DNA of 64,000 bases, from NCBI GenBank assembly GCA_022842065.1, contig JALHQH010000030.1, forward strand, positions 1 through 64,000, read 5' to 3'. The stretch's first letter is position 1; each line of letters starts with the position of its first letter. This stretch comes from Caldilineaceae bacterium (GTDB lineage: Bacteria; Chloroflexota; Anaerolineae; Caldilineales; Caldilineaceae). Positions 17,237 to 27,084 of the stretch are shown one piece after another. The position numbers and the translations under genes were made by a program. The notes under the pieces were generated by a model that did not search any database, was not told the DNA's origin, and worked only from the letters and a program-made list of their open reading frames with translations.

Positions 17237-17245
17237 TGATACAAT
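17237..17245 (+). promoter_or_regulatory. Possible extended -10 promoter before the glycan glycosyltransferase genes
   Basis: TGATACAAT lies in an AT-rich 146-base gap (17186-17331), about 87 bases before the ATG at 17332. The same nine bases occur at 4250. A -35 hexamer is not evident. A small AAGAT/ATCTT hairpin followed by ATTTTT sits just upstream and could end the previous transcript. Confidence 0.35.
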
Positions 17246-17331
17246 TTGTGTAGAGTAACTCCTCATCTGACATCATAACGCAAAACATGAGGACAAGATA
17301 AAGAAAAAGTAAAGTCAAGAAACGCCATAGG

Positions 17332-18558
17332 ATGATGAATCAACAATTGATGATCTTCGAGCTTGATGTCAATGGTCATCACCCTGGTTATCTCCGTCAC
17401 CTATTACAGGATTGGCCGGAAGCCCAGGGCCAGCTAACGCTGGTAGTCTCACCCCAATTTATGCAGTACCATATGGATGTCGTGCAAACAGAAACCCATG
17501 CCTCCGTCACCTGGTTGCCGATTACACAGGCTGAGTTACAGTGGTATGAAACCAGCAAACCGTCACCGCTACGCCGGACGTGGGTCGAATGGCGGCTCTT
17601 TTGCCGCTATGCCCGAAAAGTTCAGGCTGATCAGGGATTGATGATGTATCTGGATCGCTTTCAGTTACCTTTGGCCCTGCGACTTTTTTTACCATGCCAA
17701 ATGTCAGGTATCTTTTTTCGACCTAAATTTCATTACAGTCAATTTTCGACCCATCGGCCGCGCCAAGGTGAGCTGCTGCGAGCCTGGCGTGAAACCTTGC
17801 TGTGGCATCAGGCTTTACGCCACCCGCAATTGCAGAGCGTCTTAGTACTCGACCCATTGGCGGTCGCGCCGTTGCAGGCGTTGGGTGGCGCAGCACAGGT
17901 GGTTGCCCTGCCCGACCCGGTGACAATCGAGCCACCAGCGGCGGCAGTGGTGGCCACCTTATGCCACGAGTTGGGGCTCGATCCGGAACGTAAAGTCTTG
18001 CTGCTTTTTGGCATGATCGACCGGCGCAAAGGGATCTACAAAGTGTTAGAAGCACTGCAACAGTTGTCAGCCGCGCAACAAGCACGGCTCACGCTGCTGC
18101 TAGTAGGAAAAGTAGCGGCAGCAGAACAGCCTACTGTGCGCGCAAAGCTGGCGGCCATTACACAAACTACAGCGCTACAAATTGTATTGCGCGATGAATT
18201 TGTGCCCGACAGCATAGTTGCTGCCTATTTTGCCTTGAGTGATCTAGTCTTGGCCCTCTATCAGCAACATGTGGGTAGCAGCGGCATTTTACTTTGGGCC
18301 GCGGCAGCAGGCAAACCGGTACTAGCCAGCGATTATGGGTTGATTGGCGAGTTGGTACAACGGCATCACTTGGGTGTGGCCGTCGATAGCACCGCGCCAG
18401 CCGACATTACCGCAGGGATCATCCAGTCGCTTGAACACAGTCCGGCGACACGATTTATTCAAGACGAAGCGCGCAACTTTGCGGCTAAGCATCAAGCAAG
18501 CGCATTTACCAAAGTCGTTGCCACTGCGCTGCGACAACCTGGTACAAGCACCAACTGA
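17332..18558 (+). CDS. GT-B glycosyltransferase, diverged N-terminal half
   Basis: The 408-residue protein has a short N-terminal strand with IFELDVNGHHPGYLRHLL, a pattern seen in some surface-glycan glycosyltransferases. A GT1/GT4-like donor domain follows: LLLFGMIDRRKGIYKVLEAL and, near the C-terminus, SSGILLWAAAAGKPVLASDYG. The usual EALA Glu block is replaced by this LLWAAAAGKPV form, so it is a divergent branch. It is the first gene after a candidate promoter and heads a close run of genes. The substrate is unknown. Confidence 0.82.
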   Translation: MMNQQLMIFELDVNGHHPGYLRHLLQDWPEAQGQLTLVVSPQFMQYHMDVVQTETHASVTWLPITQAELQWYETSKPSPLRRTWVEWRLFCRYARKVQADQGLMMYLDRFQLPLALRLFLPCQMSGIFFRPKFHYSQFSTHRPRQGELLRAWRETLLWHQALRHPQLQSVLVLDPLAVAPLQALGGAAQVVALPDPVTIEPPAAAVVATLCHELGLDPERKVLLLFGMIDRRKGIYKVLEALQQLSAAQQARLTLLLVGKVAAAEQPTVRAKLAAITQTTALQIVLRDEFVPDSIVAAYFALSDLVLALYQQHVGSSGILLWAAAAGKPVLASDYGLIGELVQRHHLGVAVDSTAPADITAGIIQSLEHSPATRFIQDEARNFAAKHQASAFTKVVATALRQPGTSTN

Positions 18559-18604
18559 TGATGATCATGCAGATTGACAAGTACATCACTGACGGAGCAG
18601 CGTC

Positions 18605-19816
18605 ATGCGCCTAGCCATCTTCTGGCACGACCTGCTTCATTATCATACGGCGCGCATTCACGCCTTGATCGATTATGCCCAACAGCGCGGCCATACGGTG
18701 CAAGCATTCATCCTCTGTGCAGCACCGGCTGATTTGTCAAGCGATGACGAACACAACACCTTTGGTGCACAGGTAACCATTCTAGCGCATGATCCAGCGA
18801 CAGCCGGTGAGTTTTCGCATCAATCCAAGCAGCAGCTGTTAGCCGGCTTAGATGCATTTCAGCCCGACGCGGTAGCGATTATCGGATATACCGGCCCGGT
18901 CGCGCGTGCCGCGGTGGGATGGTGCCGCTATCATCGGCGCGGCGCTATCCTGATGTTGTCGAGCCACGCCGCCGACTATGCCAGAGTTTGGTGGAAAGAA
19001 TGGCCCAAACGCCAACTGGTCAGTCTGTATGATGCGGCCTTTGTCAGCGGCAAACCCCAAGCTGCTTATGCACAGCAACTTGGCTTACCGGCGGCCAGAA
19101 TTGGCACCGGCTATGGCGTGGTGGCCAATGATTTCTGGCAGCAAGGGGCTGCGAGCGCACGCCAAAATGCATCACAGCTACGGGCCCACTATGGCTTGCC
19201 GGCGCGCTTTTTCCTGACCGCTTGCCGTTTTGTGGCGAAAAAAAACCTGGCCGGGCTGCTCAAGGCCTATGCCCAGTATCGGGACGACCTGGCTGGCCAA
19301 CCCGATGCTGAGCCTTGGTCGCTGGTGATTGTTGGTGACGGCGAACTCGCCCCCGCCTTACGCCAACAAGTAGCCGCCGCCGCGTTGACAGCCCATGTCC
19401 ACTTTCCGGGTTATCTGCCCGCGCCGCAGATGGCAACCTATTATGGGCTGGCTTCGGCGTTTGTGCTGGCCAGCAGCTATGCTGAACAGTGGGGGCTAGT
19501 CGTCAATGAAGCCATGACCGCCGGTCTACCAGTGCTCGTCAGCGAAATTTGCGGCTGTGTGCCTGATCTGGTGATAGCCGGACAAACCGGCTTTACCTTT
19601 GATCCAACTTGCACCGCAGAGATAGCACAATTGCTGGCCAGGGTCTCCTCCGGCCAGGTGAATCTTGCGCGAATGGGGTGTCAGGCCCAGGCCCAGATCC
19701 AGCACTATTCGCCGCAAACCTTTGCCGCACAGCTCTTTGTTACGGCTGAGATCGCCATTGAACATGCCCAGACGCGGCGTAGACAAGTCTGGCCGTCACC
19801 ATCGCATTGGCGTTAA
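18605..19816 (+). CDS. GT4 glycosyltransferase
   Basis: The 403-residue GT-B enzyme has an N-terminal IFWHDLLHYHTARIHAL acceptor half and a donor half with TACRFVAKKNLAGLLKAY, VIVGDGEL and LASSYAEQWGLVVNEAMTAG. The conserved Glu lies in NEAM. It follows the preceding glycosyltransferase by 46 bases with CGGAGC before the ATG. It probably adds one residue of the repeat unit. No signal peptide is visible, so it acts on the cytoplasmic side. Confidence 0.9.
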   Translation: MRLAIFWHDLLHYHTARIHALIDYAQQRGHTVQAFILCAAPADLSSDDEHNTFGAQVTILAHDPATAGEFSHQSKQQLLAGLDAFQPDAVAIIGYTGPVARAAVGWCRYHRRGAILMLSSHAADYARVWWKEWPKRQLVSLYDAAFVSGKPQAAYAQQLGLPAARIGTGYGVVANDFWQQGAASARQNASQLRAHYGLPARFFLTACRFVAKKNLAGLLKAYAQYRDDLAGQPDAEPWSLVIVGDGELAPALRQQVAAAALTAHVHFPGYLPAPQMATYYGLASAFVLASSYAEQWGLVVNEAMTAGLPVLVSEICGCVPDLVIAGQTGFTFDPTCTAEIAQLLARVSSGQVNLARMGCQAQAQIQHYSPQTFAAQLFVTAEIAIEHAQTRRRQVWPSPSHWR

Positions 19817-19831
19817 AACAAGAAAGCAGTC

Positions 19832-21139
19832 ATGCGCATCTCACCAGAATCGACTATCCGGCAGGAGGTGGAAACCCAGCCAGAGGTGCCGGCCGCACCA
19901 GATACCGCCGCTGCGCGGCCGGTGCCACCTTGCCTACTAGTGGGTTTTACCAGTTTTCAGGATGTTACCGGTCTTGCATTGGCCTTTGACCTGTTATTGG
20001 CCGGCTTCGATCAACGGCAGCTGCCCTATCGCCTGGTTGACTTTGGCCGGCTGGGCCTGGCCGCGCGGCCAGGGGCGTTCAGTCTGTTACGGATCCTTAG
20101 CACCCTACAACTGCTCCTCAGTTTTTGCCTTAAATTAAGGGGGGTGCAATCGGTCTATATTGTAATTGCTTCCTCAAAGATGGGCTTTCTGCGCGATGCT
20201 TTGATGATTTGGCTGAGCCGCCTGGCCAGCCGCCGGCTGGTGTTACATCTGCATGGCGGTGGCTATCGCGCCTTTTATGCCAGCCAGTCGCCGTGGTGGC
20301 AACGGTTGATTGCGCGCACCTTGGCCAATGCACAGGCGATTGTCGTTTTGGGTGAACAATTGTACGACCAATTTACCTTTGTACCCAACTATGCCCAAAA
20401 GATGCGCATTGTGCCCAACGGTCTACCGCTTGATTTGCAGCCGATGACGGTTCAGCCCAAAGCGTTAGCGCCCAACACTTGTGTCCAGTTGCTCTATCTT
20501 TCTAATCTGATCGAGTCAAAAGGGTATCTGATTCTGCTAGAAGCCTGCCGTATGCTCTATCATGATCACGGTCTCCATATTCATTGTGACTTTTGTGGAA
20601 ACTTTGTGGAAACGACAGCAGACCACACTGCGGCGGAGCAAACAGCGGCGGAACACGGCAAGGGCACCGGCTTGGCACGCGCGCACTTTTTCACCTTGAT
20701 TCAGAACTGGGGGCTGGCTGATGTCGTCACCTATCACGGCCTGGTGAGAGGAGCGCAGAAAGCACAGTTATTACAACAGGCTCATGCGCTAATTCTGCCG
20801 ACCACCTATCCATGGGAAGGGCAGCCCATTTGCATTATTGAAGCGCTGGCCTTTGGAACACCAGTGATCGCAACCCCCCACCGTGGGATTCCCGAACAAG
20901 TCATCGATCAGTATAACGGTTTTCTGGTGGAGGCCGATGCCCATCAAATCGCAGCGGCGGTGCTACGACTGTGGCGCGATCCAGCACAATATACCCAGTT
21001 CAGTGACCAGGCTCGCCGCCACTTCGAAGCGAATTTTACCCAACACGCCTATTGGGAGCGCTTGATTCCGATTATTGTGGGGCCGGCGCTGGCCCCAGAT
21101 TCGGCCCCAGCGTCGGCAAAGGAATGGATTAACGAATGA
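19832..21139 (+). CDS. GT4 glycosyltransferase
   Basis: The 435-residue GT-B enzyme opens with a 35-residue Pro/Ala-rich extension, then FTSFQDVTGLALAFDLL. A hydrophobic stretch around residues 85-105 may attach it to the membrane. LHLHGGGYRAFY is the acceptor-side loop. The donor half contains YLSNLIESKGYLILLEA, TYPWEGQPICIIEALAFGTP with the conserved Glu, and HRGIPEQVIDQYNGFLV. The start follows the previous stop by 15 bases, and its end overlaps the next gene by ATGA. Its exact sugar is unknown. Confidence 0.9.
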   Translation: MRISPESTIRQEVETQPEVPAAPDTAAARPVPPCLLVGFTSFQDVTGLALAFDLLLAGFDQRQLPYRLVDFGRLGLAARPGAFSLLRILSTLQLLLSFCLKLRGVQSVYIVIASSKMGFLRDALMIWLSRLASRRLVLHLHGGGYRAFYASQSPWWQRLIARTLANAQAIVVLGEQLYDQFTFVPNYAQKMRIVPNGLPLDLQPMTVQPKALAPNTCVQLLYLSNLIESKGYLILLEACRMLYHDHGLHIHCDFCGNFVETTADHTAAEQTAAEHGKGTGLARAHFFTLIQNWGLADVVTYHGLVRGAQKAQLLQQAHALILPTTYPWEGQPICIIEALAFGTPVIATPHRGIPEQVIDQYNGFLVEADAHQIAAAVLRLWRDPAQYTQFSDQARRHFEANFTQHAYWERLIPIIVGPALAPDSAPASAKEWINE

Positions 21140-22488
21140 TCATGCGGCGCGTGGAAGCGCGATTGCCCCTATGGATTGCCGGCAGCGTGGCAGTGAGCGA
21201 ACTTTTGCTCATTCTATACGGCTTGTGGCGCAGCTACCCAAATACAACCGAGATTACGCAGACCTTTGTCTTGAGTACCATTGGCACCATCGGGTTACTC
21301 ATCTTTTTATATCTGCCAGAACTGGGGATTGGGCTCTATCTCTTTAACGGCATCTTCAAGACCGCGGCGGTCTTTGGGGCACCGGATTCAATTGTGCCCA
21401 CGCTTTTTATTCTTGTGTTGACCATTGGCATTTTAGCCATCAAGTCGTCGCGGGCCAGTCGACCGCCGCTCCGCATTGACTTGATGCTTATGCTGCTGGT
21501 TGCCCTAAATTTGCTCATCATTGGCTCTGCGCTGGCCTCCGCAATTCCGGGGGCCATGGAAAAAGCGCTACGGCTGGCATTTTTTGTGACCATGTCCAAT
21601 ATTCTGGCCTACTTAATTACCATTTCCCCAGGGCAACTATTGCGGGCCTTCCGCTATACGGCCTTGTTGTCGGCCATTACGGCGGTAATGTCAATTATCA
21701 CTTTTGTCCTGAGCACAGGCGGTGTGCGCAGTGTTACCCTCTTTGCGGCCAATGATGTGATCTTCGGTCGGACATTAGCCCTCGGCATTCTGATGAGCTT
21801 TGGCTTGTTTCTCTATGATCATACCCTGTCGGCCGGTTGGCGACGGGTGTTAGCGATCTCATTGCCAATTGCGCTGGTCAGCCTCATCCTCTCGACCTCG
21901 CGTGGGGCGACGGTAGGCCTATTGGGTGCGGGGCTATTCGCCGTGCTGATTCATCGCAGACGGCCACCACTGTGGATCTTCGGTGTGATTGGCGTCAGTG
22001 TCCTGGCTTATCTCTATGTAACGGCAACCTGGGGCAGCCGTGTCATCGATCTGACTAACTTTTCGATTTTTACGGGCCAAGGCCAGCTCGATCTAAGTAC
22101 ACGACAGCGTTTGGTGATGTATCAAAATGCGGTTAATGATTATCTGACGCATCCCTGGCTTGGCATTGGCACCCAATCTAACAGTGACTATCCCCACAAT
22201 CTATTTTTGGAGGTAGCCGCCGAGTTAGGCACGGTTGGTCTGCTCCTCTTGCTGCTCTTTGCCAAGCAAATTTATGCCAAGCTGCGACGTTTACTGCAAC
22301 AACCACGGGACGCCATCTCCTATATCGTGACCCAAATCACGGCGATCGGCCTGGTATACGCGTTGATTATTGCGCAATTTAGCGGCAATCTACAACACCA
22401 ACGCCCACTTTGGCTTTTTGCGGCGCTGGTCTGGGCATTACAAACCGGACCAGTTACAACTCACCAACAACATGAATCACTTCTGTGA
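21136..22488 (+). CDS. O-antigen ligase/polymerase-like membrane protein (first)
   Basis: A polytopic protein of 450 residues with about ten hydrophobic segments. The conserved periplasmic loop region near residues 330-370 reads THPWLGIGTQSNSDYPHNLF, which matches the Wzy_C/WaaL pattern in which a His after a Gly-rich turn is important. The preceding segment SLILSTSRGATVGLL also fits. It would polymerise repeat units or ligate the glycan to its anchor on the outer membrane face. It overlaps the gene before it by ATGA and the gene after it by GTGA, so translation is coupled. A second protein of this class is at 25633. Confidence 0.87.
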   Translation: MIMRRVEARLPLWIAGSVAVSELLLILYGLWRSYPNTTEITQTFVLSTIGTIGLLIFLYLPELGIGLYLFNGIFKTAAVFGAPDSIVPTLFILVLTIGILAIKSSRASRPPLRIDLMLMLLVALNLLIIGSALASAIPGAMEKALRLAFFVTMSNILAYLITISPGQLLRAFRYTALLSAITAVMSIITFVLSTGGVRSVTLFAANDVIFGRTLALGILMSFGLFLYDHTLSAGWRRVLAISLPIALVSLILSTSRGATVGLLGAGLFAVLIHRRRPPLWIFGVIGVSVLAYLYVTATWGSRVIDLTNFSIFTGQGQLDLSTRQRLVMYQNAVNDYLTHPWLGIGTQSNSDYPHNLFLEVAAELGTVGLLLLLLFAKQIYAKLRRLLQQPRDAISYIVTQITAIGLVYALIIAQFSGNLQHQRPLWLFAALVWALQTGPVTTHQQHESLL

Positions 22489-23855
22489 TCACAACTGTGT
22501 TCACCACTGGGATTTCGCTTGAGGCACCACCATTGACTACCAAACGGCTTGCGTTAATTTGTCAACATTTTTATCCTGAAATGCTTTCGACCGGCCTCTT
22601 TATGACTGACACGGCGACCGGGCTGGTGCAAAAGGGCTGGCCGATCCGGGTCTACTGTGCGCAACCACTCTATATGCCCCCAGGCCTGAACAACGAAGAT
22701 GTGCCTCGCCACATGACCTATCAAGGCGTTGAAGTGATCCACGTGCCCACCCTGAGCACGGCCCGTACGTCGTTGACGCGCCGCCTGCTCAATGCCGTGA
22801 CCTTTCTCTGTGCCATTGCCTGGCACTTATGGCGCGACCGCCGCCAGCTGATTGGCGTGATCAACACGACAAATCCGCCCTTTCTCGGCCTGGTTGCCTG
22901 GCTGGCAAAGTGGTTGTTAGGGTTACCATTTTTGACTATTATTCATGATATCTATCCGGATGTGACGGTGCAGCTTGGCCTGCTCTCCTCTCACTCACCA
23001 GTAACCTGGCTCTGGGAACGGGTCACTCGCTTGATCTTTAATCAGTCGGCAGGGCTGGTGGTGATTGGACGTGACATGGCACAGTTGGTCCGCAAAAAGC
23101 TGAACCAACGCACACTGGTCCCCATGACCTTGATCCCCAACTGGGCGGATGAGACGTTGCTTTATCCAGTGGCACCCGCTGAAAATTACTTTATTCAACA
23201 GCAGGCGCTGGCCGGGCGCTTTGTCGTGCAATATTCAGGCCGGATGGGCCGGGTTCACAATCTGGAACCACTGATCGAAGCCGCCCAATATTTGCAGGAT
23301 ACGCCGGTACTCTTTCAGTTGATCGGTGAGGGGGCAAAGCGTGATGCGCTGGTAGCCCAGGCGGCGCAACTCGGCTTAACCAATGTCCACTTTCTGCCCT
23401 ACCAACCCTACGAGAAGCTGGCGCAGGTTTTCTCGGCCGCCGATCTGGCCGTTGTCTGTTTGGACGAGCTCATCACGGGGGCCTCGGTCCCCAGCAAAAG
23501 CTATGGCGTGCTGGCCTGTGCGCGTCCATTATTGGCGTTGGTGGACCCCAGCAGTGAAATCGGCCGCCTGGTGACCGAGGCCGATTGTGGCATTGTGGTG
23601 CCCAATGCCACCGGTGAGCAGGTTGCCAACACGATTCGTGCGCTCATGGCGGCGCCGGCGCGGCGCCATGAAATGGGCCAAAATGGCTATCAAGCTTTTT
23701 GCCAGAATTACACCCGCTCGATTGCCCTCGAACGCTATGACATGCTGTTGCGCCAGCACTTTGGCGTGCCGGTGTTGCAACCAGTTGCTGGCGTCAATCG
23801 CCAACCCATTGTACCTGCCCCCATCAAACTTTCAAGTGACGGGATCTCAGTCTAA
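22485..23855 (+). CDS. GT4 glycosyltransferase, WbuB-like
   Basis: The 456-residue GT-B enzyme begins at a GTG that overlaps the stop of the ligase gene. LALICQHFYPEMLSTGLFMT near the start and IHDIYPDVTVQLGLL are typical of WbuB-type GT4 enzymes, which transfer amino sugars to lipid-linked or glycan acceptors. The donor half has YSGRMGRVHNLEPLIEA, QLIGEGAKRDALV and GASVPSKSYGVLACARPLLA. The stop codon overlaps the next ATG by one base (TAATG). Confidence 0.88.
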   Translation: MITTVFTTGISLEAPPLTTKRLALICQHFYPEMLSTGLFMTDTATGLVQKGWPIRVYCAQPLYMPPGLNNEDVPRHMTYQGVEVIHVPTLSTARTSLTRRLLNAVTFLCAIAWHLWRDRRQLIGVINTTNPPFLGLVAWLAKWLLGLPFLTIIHDIYPDVTVQLGLLSSHSPVTWLWERVTRLIFNQSAGLVVIGRDMAQLVRKKLNQRTLVPMTLIPNWADETLLYPVAPAENYFIQQQALAGRFVVQYSGRMGRVHNLEPLIEAAQYLQDTPVLFQLIGEGAKRDALVAQAAQLGLTNVHFLPYQPYEKLAQVFSAADLAVVCLDELITGASVPSKSYGVLACARPLLALVDPSSEIGRLVTEADCGIVVPNATGEQVANTIRALMAAPARRHEMGQNGYQAFCQNYTRSIALERYDMLLRQHFGVPVLQPVAGVNRQPIVPAPIKLSSDGISV

Positions 23856-25627
23856 TGATGCGTCGCGCATATTACTGGTGCAGAGCGATCTGCTTTAGCT
23901 TGCTCGTGGCTGGGTTACTCGGCCTCTTTGTGCTGCGGCTCCAAGGGGGGGCGGTTGGGACGCCTTTGGGTCGCCTGTATGCCCCATCGGCGGCAAACCA
24001 ACTTGCACCACGGCTGCTGCGCGCGGGTAGCCAGGTGCAGCAGCCAACCCTTGCGCCCCCTACCCCAGCCGCCATACGCGACGGGCAAGCCAGTCCAACG
24101 CCGGCCCCCTTCTTGTTCGGCGTAGAAGCCGCCGACGAACTCGTCCTCACCCTCACACCGCAGGTCGTTTTTGCGACCGCCACCGCCGCCCAGCAAGCGA
24201 CGCTGACCGCGCAGGCGGCGATAACGGTCACCGCAACGCCAACACCACTGCCACGAGTAGATAACACCGTGGTAGATGCGGCGGCGGCCACCGCCACCGC
24301 ACACTATGCCGCAGCCGAGGCCACCGTCGTGGCCGTGCTGACCAGCGTCGATCAACCGGGCTTGCAGATTCTCACCTTTACGCCCACGCCAACACCAGTT
24401 GTGGTCACCGCCACCCCGACGCCGGGCAATCTCTTTCTGGCCGCAACCCTGGTCGCACAAAAGACGCTTGCCGCCACCACCACCGGGACGCCGACCCCCG
24501 TGCCGGACAACTGGCGCGTGATTACGCCGATTGTGGCCTTCCCCACCGCGACCCCAGCCAATGCGGCCACCGCCGAACAGCTCAATATCTTAGCGACAGT
24601 TTATGCCGCCACCACGGGCACGCCCGATCCGTACCGCGAGTTTATCTTGATTACCGTGGTCACCGCCACCCCAACCGCCGTGGGGATGGTCGCGGCGGCC
24701 CAAACCATTGTCGCCGCCACCCAGACCGCGGTTGTCGCGGGCACCGCCACCCCACTTCCGCGACACTGGCTGGTGGTAACCCCCGTTGTGGTCACCATTA
24801 CCCCGACGCCGGCGAATGCCGCGACCGCGACGGTGCAGGCCGAAGTTGGCCGCGCCATGGCAATTCTCACCGGCAGCCCCCGCCCGGAAAGGATCGTAGT
24901 GGTGGCCACCCCAACCGCGGTGCTACGCCCGGTGACAGATATCACCTTACTCGGTGACGAGCCGCTACGGCGCGCGCCCAAAGATCCCTATCCTCAGGCC
25001 CTGCTGGGCAAGATCCTCTTTGTGGCGGCGTTCAATCGCCAAGAACGCATCTATGCCATCAATCCGGATGGGAGTGCGTTGGCCCAAGTGACCAACCGGT
25101 GGGCCTACGACATTGCCGCCGAACGCGATGCCTACAGCGCGGATGGCAAGCTTTATGCCGCAGTGATTCGCGATCCAACCAACCAACGCACCCAACTACG
25201 CTTTGGCGAGAATGATGAGCAGCCCCAGCAACAGTTGACGGCCTTTGGCACAGGGGTGGCTTGGCAACCGGCCTGGTCACCCACCGCCAACCAGATTGCC
25301 TTTGTCTCCAACGAGAGCAGCAACGATGAGATCTGGATGGTGACGCGCGGGGCTTGGCCGGCCCGCCAATATACCGACAACGACGGCGCCGTGGATCATC
25401 ACCCCAGTTGGTCACCCGCTGGTGATACCATTGTCTTCTCCTCCAATCGGAGTGGGACGCAGCAACTTTGGCTGATGGATGCTGACGGTGGGAACCAGCG
25501 CCAGTTAACGGACTATGCATTCGAGGTCTGGAATCCGGTCTGGGTGAAATATGCCGACCCCTATGTGGTTGTGCGCTTTGCGGCGGCAGCGCCGGAAACG
25601 GTCGACTGTCTCGTTTGTCTCAGGTAA
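23855..25627 (+). CDS. Anchored Thr/Pro-repeat protein with C-terminal TolB-like propeller
   Basis: The 590-residue product starts with a hydrophobic anchor (about residues 9-28). A 300-residue extracytoplasmic stalk rich in Thr, Ala and Pro follows. It carries at least three imperfect repeats of about 65 residues built on TPxPxxWxVxTPxV and TPANAATA. The C-terminal 190 residues contain PD40/TolB propeller strands such as AWSPTANQIAFVSNESS, SWSPAGDTIVFSSNRSG and WLMDADGGNQRQLTD. TATPTP linkers of this kind are common in Chloroflexota surface proteins. The gene is inside the glycan operon, coupled to its neighbours, so a role in outer-surface sensing or scaffolding is possible. No enzyme activity is suggested. 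Confidence 0.85.
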   Translation: MMRRAYYWCRAICFSLLVAGLLGLFVLRLQGGAVGTPLGRLYAPSAANQLAPRLLRAGSQVQQPTLAPPTPAAIRDGQASPTPAPFLFGVEAADELVLTLTPQVVFATATAAQQATLTAQAAITVTATPTPLPRVDNTVVDAAAATATAHYAAAEATVVAVLTSVDQPGLQILTFTPTPTPVVVTATPTPGNLFLAATLVAQKTLAATTTGTPTPVPDNWRVITPIVAFPTATPANAATAEQLNILATVYAATTGTPDPYREFILITVVTATPTAVGMVAAAQTIVAATQTAVVAGTATPLPRHWLVVTPVVVTITPTPANAATATVQAEVGRAMAILTGSPRPERIVVVATPTAVLRPVTDITLLGDEPLRRAPKDPYPQALLGKILFVAAFNRQERIYAINPDGSALAQVTNRWAYDIAAERDAYSADGKLYAAVIRDPTNQRTQLRFGENDEQPQQQLTAFGTGVAWQPAWSPTANQIAFVSNESSNDEIWMVTRGAWPARQYTDNDGAVDHHPSWSPAGDTIVFSSNRSGTQQLWLMDADGGNQRQLTDYAFEVWNPVWVKYADPYVVVRFAAAAPETVDCLVCLR

Positions 25628-25632
25628 AATTC

Positions 25633-27084
25633 ATGCCACTAAAAAGTAATCCTTTGCGGGGCGGTTTGCCCGCCCCGCCGTCAGACGCACCAAAACGTGC
25701 GCAAGCAGCGCAACGCCGGCCCAGCAAGATGCGTCGGCAGCCCACCTGGGGTGAGCAGCTGCTGCGCCTGGAACCTTTGTGGTTGCTGCTTTTGGCCCCA
25801 TCGCTGCTCTTTACCGAATATTTTTGGGATCTGCGCTTACGGCCATTGTTAATCCTCGCCCTCTTTCTCTTTTGGCCGTTGCGGCTCCAAGTGGGCAAAA
25901 GCGTGTTGCCGGCTGGCGGTACCGGCTGGCTATTAGGCTTTTTGCTGCTGTGGCCACCACTCGCCCTGTGGCACGCGGGGGATCGGGTCGCGTCTTGGGA
26001 ACAGCTTGGCTACTATTATCTCGCCTTGGTCCTTTTTGTCAGCATCATTCATAGCCGCCTCTTGCAAAGATGGCCCCAACTGATTGTGGTGGGGCTAGGG
26101 CTGGTTGGCTTGGGATTGGCAATTATCGGGCCGGAAAGTTTTTCAGTCAGCCCCGATAAACTGTTTGATCTCTATGCCACCGAAGAGATCGGGACGCAAG
26201 GTAATGGGTTATGGGCCGAGTCGATCAACCCCAATATTCTGGCTGGTGCCCTTACGCTGATCCTGCCACTGCTGCTAGCCCCGCTCTTGCGCTGGCCGCA
26301 AGGGCGTTATGGTTGGCTCGTCCTCGGCCTTTGGCTACCGGCGGGCGTCCTGCTCAATGCGATCCTCGTCAGCCAGAGTCGCGGGGCATTGTTGGCGACA
26401 GCAGTGGCGACGCTCTTACTCTGTACATTGCGCTGGCCGCGGCTGCGTTATGCGTTGATCCTGAGCAGCGCGGTTGGCTTGTTGTACTGGCTGCTCGGTG
26501 CAGAAAGCTGGCTCACCGACCAGCAATTAGCCTTGAGTGCCGGTGACAGCTTTAGTCGCCGCGTGGTGATCTGGCAATATTCGTTGGCATTGGTGAAGAG
26601 TGCCCCCCTGCTGGGGATCGGCATCGGCCTCTATGAAGAGGTTTTTGTCGCCACCTACCCGGCGCTGATCTTGCCGCACGGGCATTTTATCCCGCCACAT
26701 GCACACAACCTGGCATTGCAAATTGCGCTGGATTTAGGGTTGCCAGGGCTATTGGCCCTGATTGGTTTCGCAATTTCCTTGCTGTTCGGCTTCAGCCCTT
26801 TACGGGCTAACAGGGGCACAGGATTATGGGCGAAGCTAGGGGTAAAACCAGTGACGAAGCTAAAGTGGGCAACAACAGACGAGTGGATCCTGACCGCCGG
26901 CCTCCTTGGCGCCTTGACCGCCGGCTTGATCTTCGGACTGTTTGATAATGGATTGTGGGGCACAAAATTATGGTTTATACCAATGACAATTGCAGCACTG
27001 GCTTATCTGCTAGGGACAGAGAAAAAGAGGGACCATATCACTCATGCGCATCAACGAGCAGCGAGGTTGTCTAACGATGAGTAG
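25633..27084 (+). CDS. O-antigen ligase/polymerase-like membrane protein (second)
   Basis: A 483-residue polytopic protein with a charged N-terminal tail and about eleven hydrophobic helices. SQSRGALLATAVATLLL and, after a long loop, FIPPHAHNLALQIALDLGLP carry the conserved Arg and His positions of Wzy_C-type ligases and polymerases. I prefer the ATG at 25633 over the TTG at 25615, which lies inside the previous gene. Its presence beside the similar protein at 21136 suggests that one polymerises and the other ligates, but the sequence does not say which. The last bases overlap the lipoprotein gene downstream. Confidence 0.87.
   Translation: MPLKSNPLRGGLPAPPSDAPKRAQAAQRRPSKMRRQPTWGEQLLRLEPLWLLLLAPSLLFTEYFWDLRLRPLLILALFLFWPLRLQVGKSVLPAGGTGWLLGFLLLWPPLALWHAGDRVASWEQLGYYYLALVLFVSIIHSRLLQRWPQLIVVGLGLVGLGLAIIGPESFSVSPDKLFDLYATEEIGTQGNGLWAESINPNILAGALTLILPLLLAPLLRWPQGRYGWLVLGLWLPAGVLLNAILVSQSRGALLATAVATLLLCTLRWPRLRYALILSSAVGLLYWLLGAESWLTDQQLALSAGDSFSRRVVIWQYSLALVKSAPLLGIGIGLYEEVFVATYPALILPHGHFIPPHAHNLALQIALDLGLPGLLALIGFAISLLFGFSPLRANRGTGLWAKLGVKPVTKLKWATTDEWILTAGLLGALTAGLIFGLFDNGLWGTKLWFIPMTIAALAYLLGTEKKRDHITHAHQRAARLSNDE

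Noticed and set aside
23915..24460. Gly/Arg-rich minus-strand frame of 181 codons
   Set aside because: It mirrors the Thr/Ala/Pro repeats of the real gene and is a shadow.
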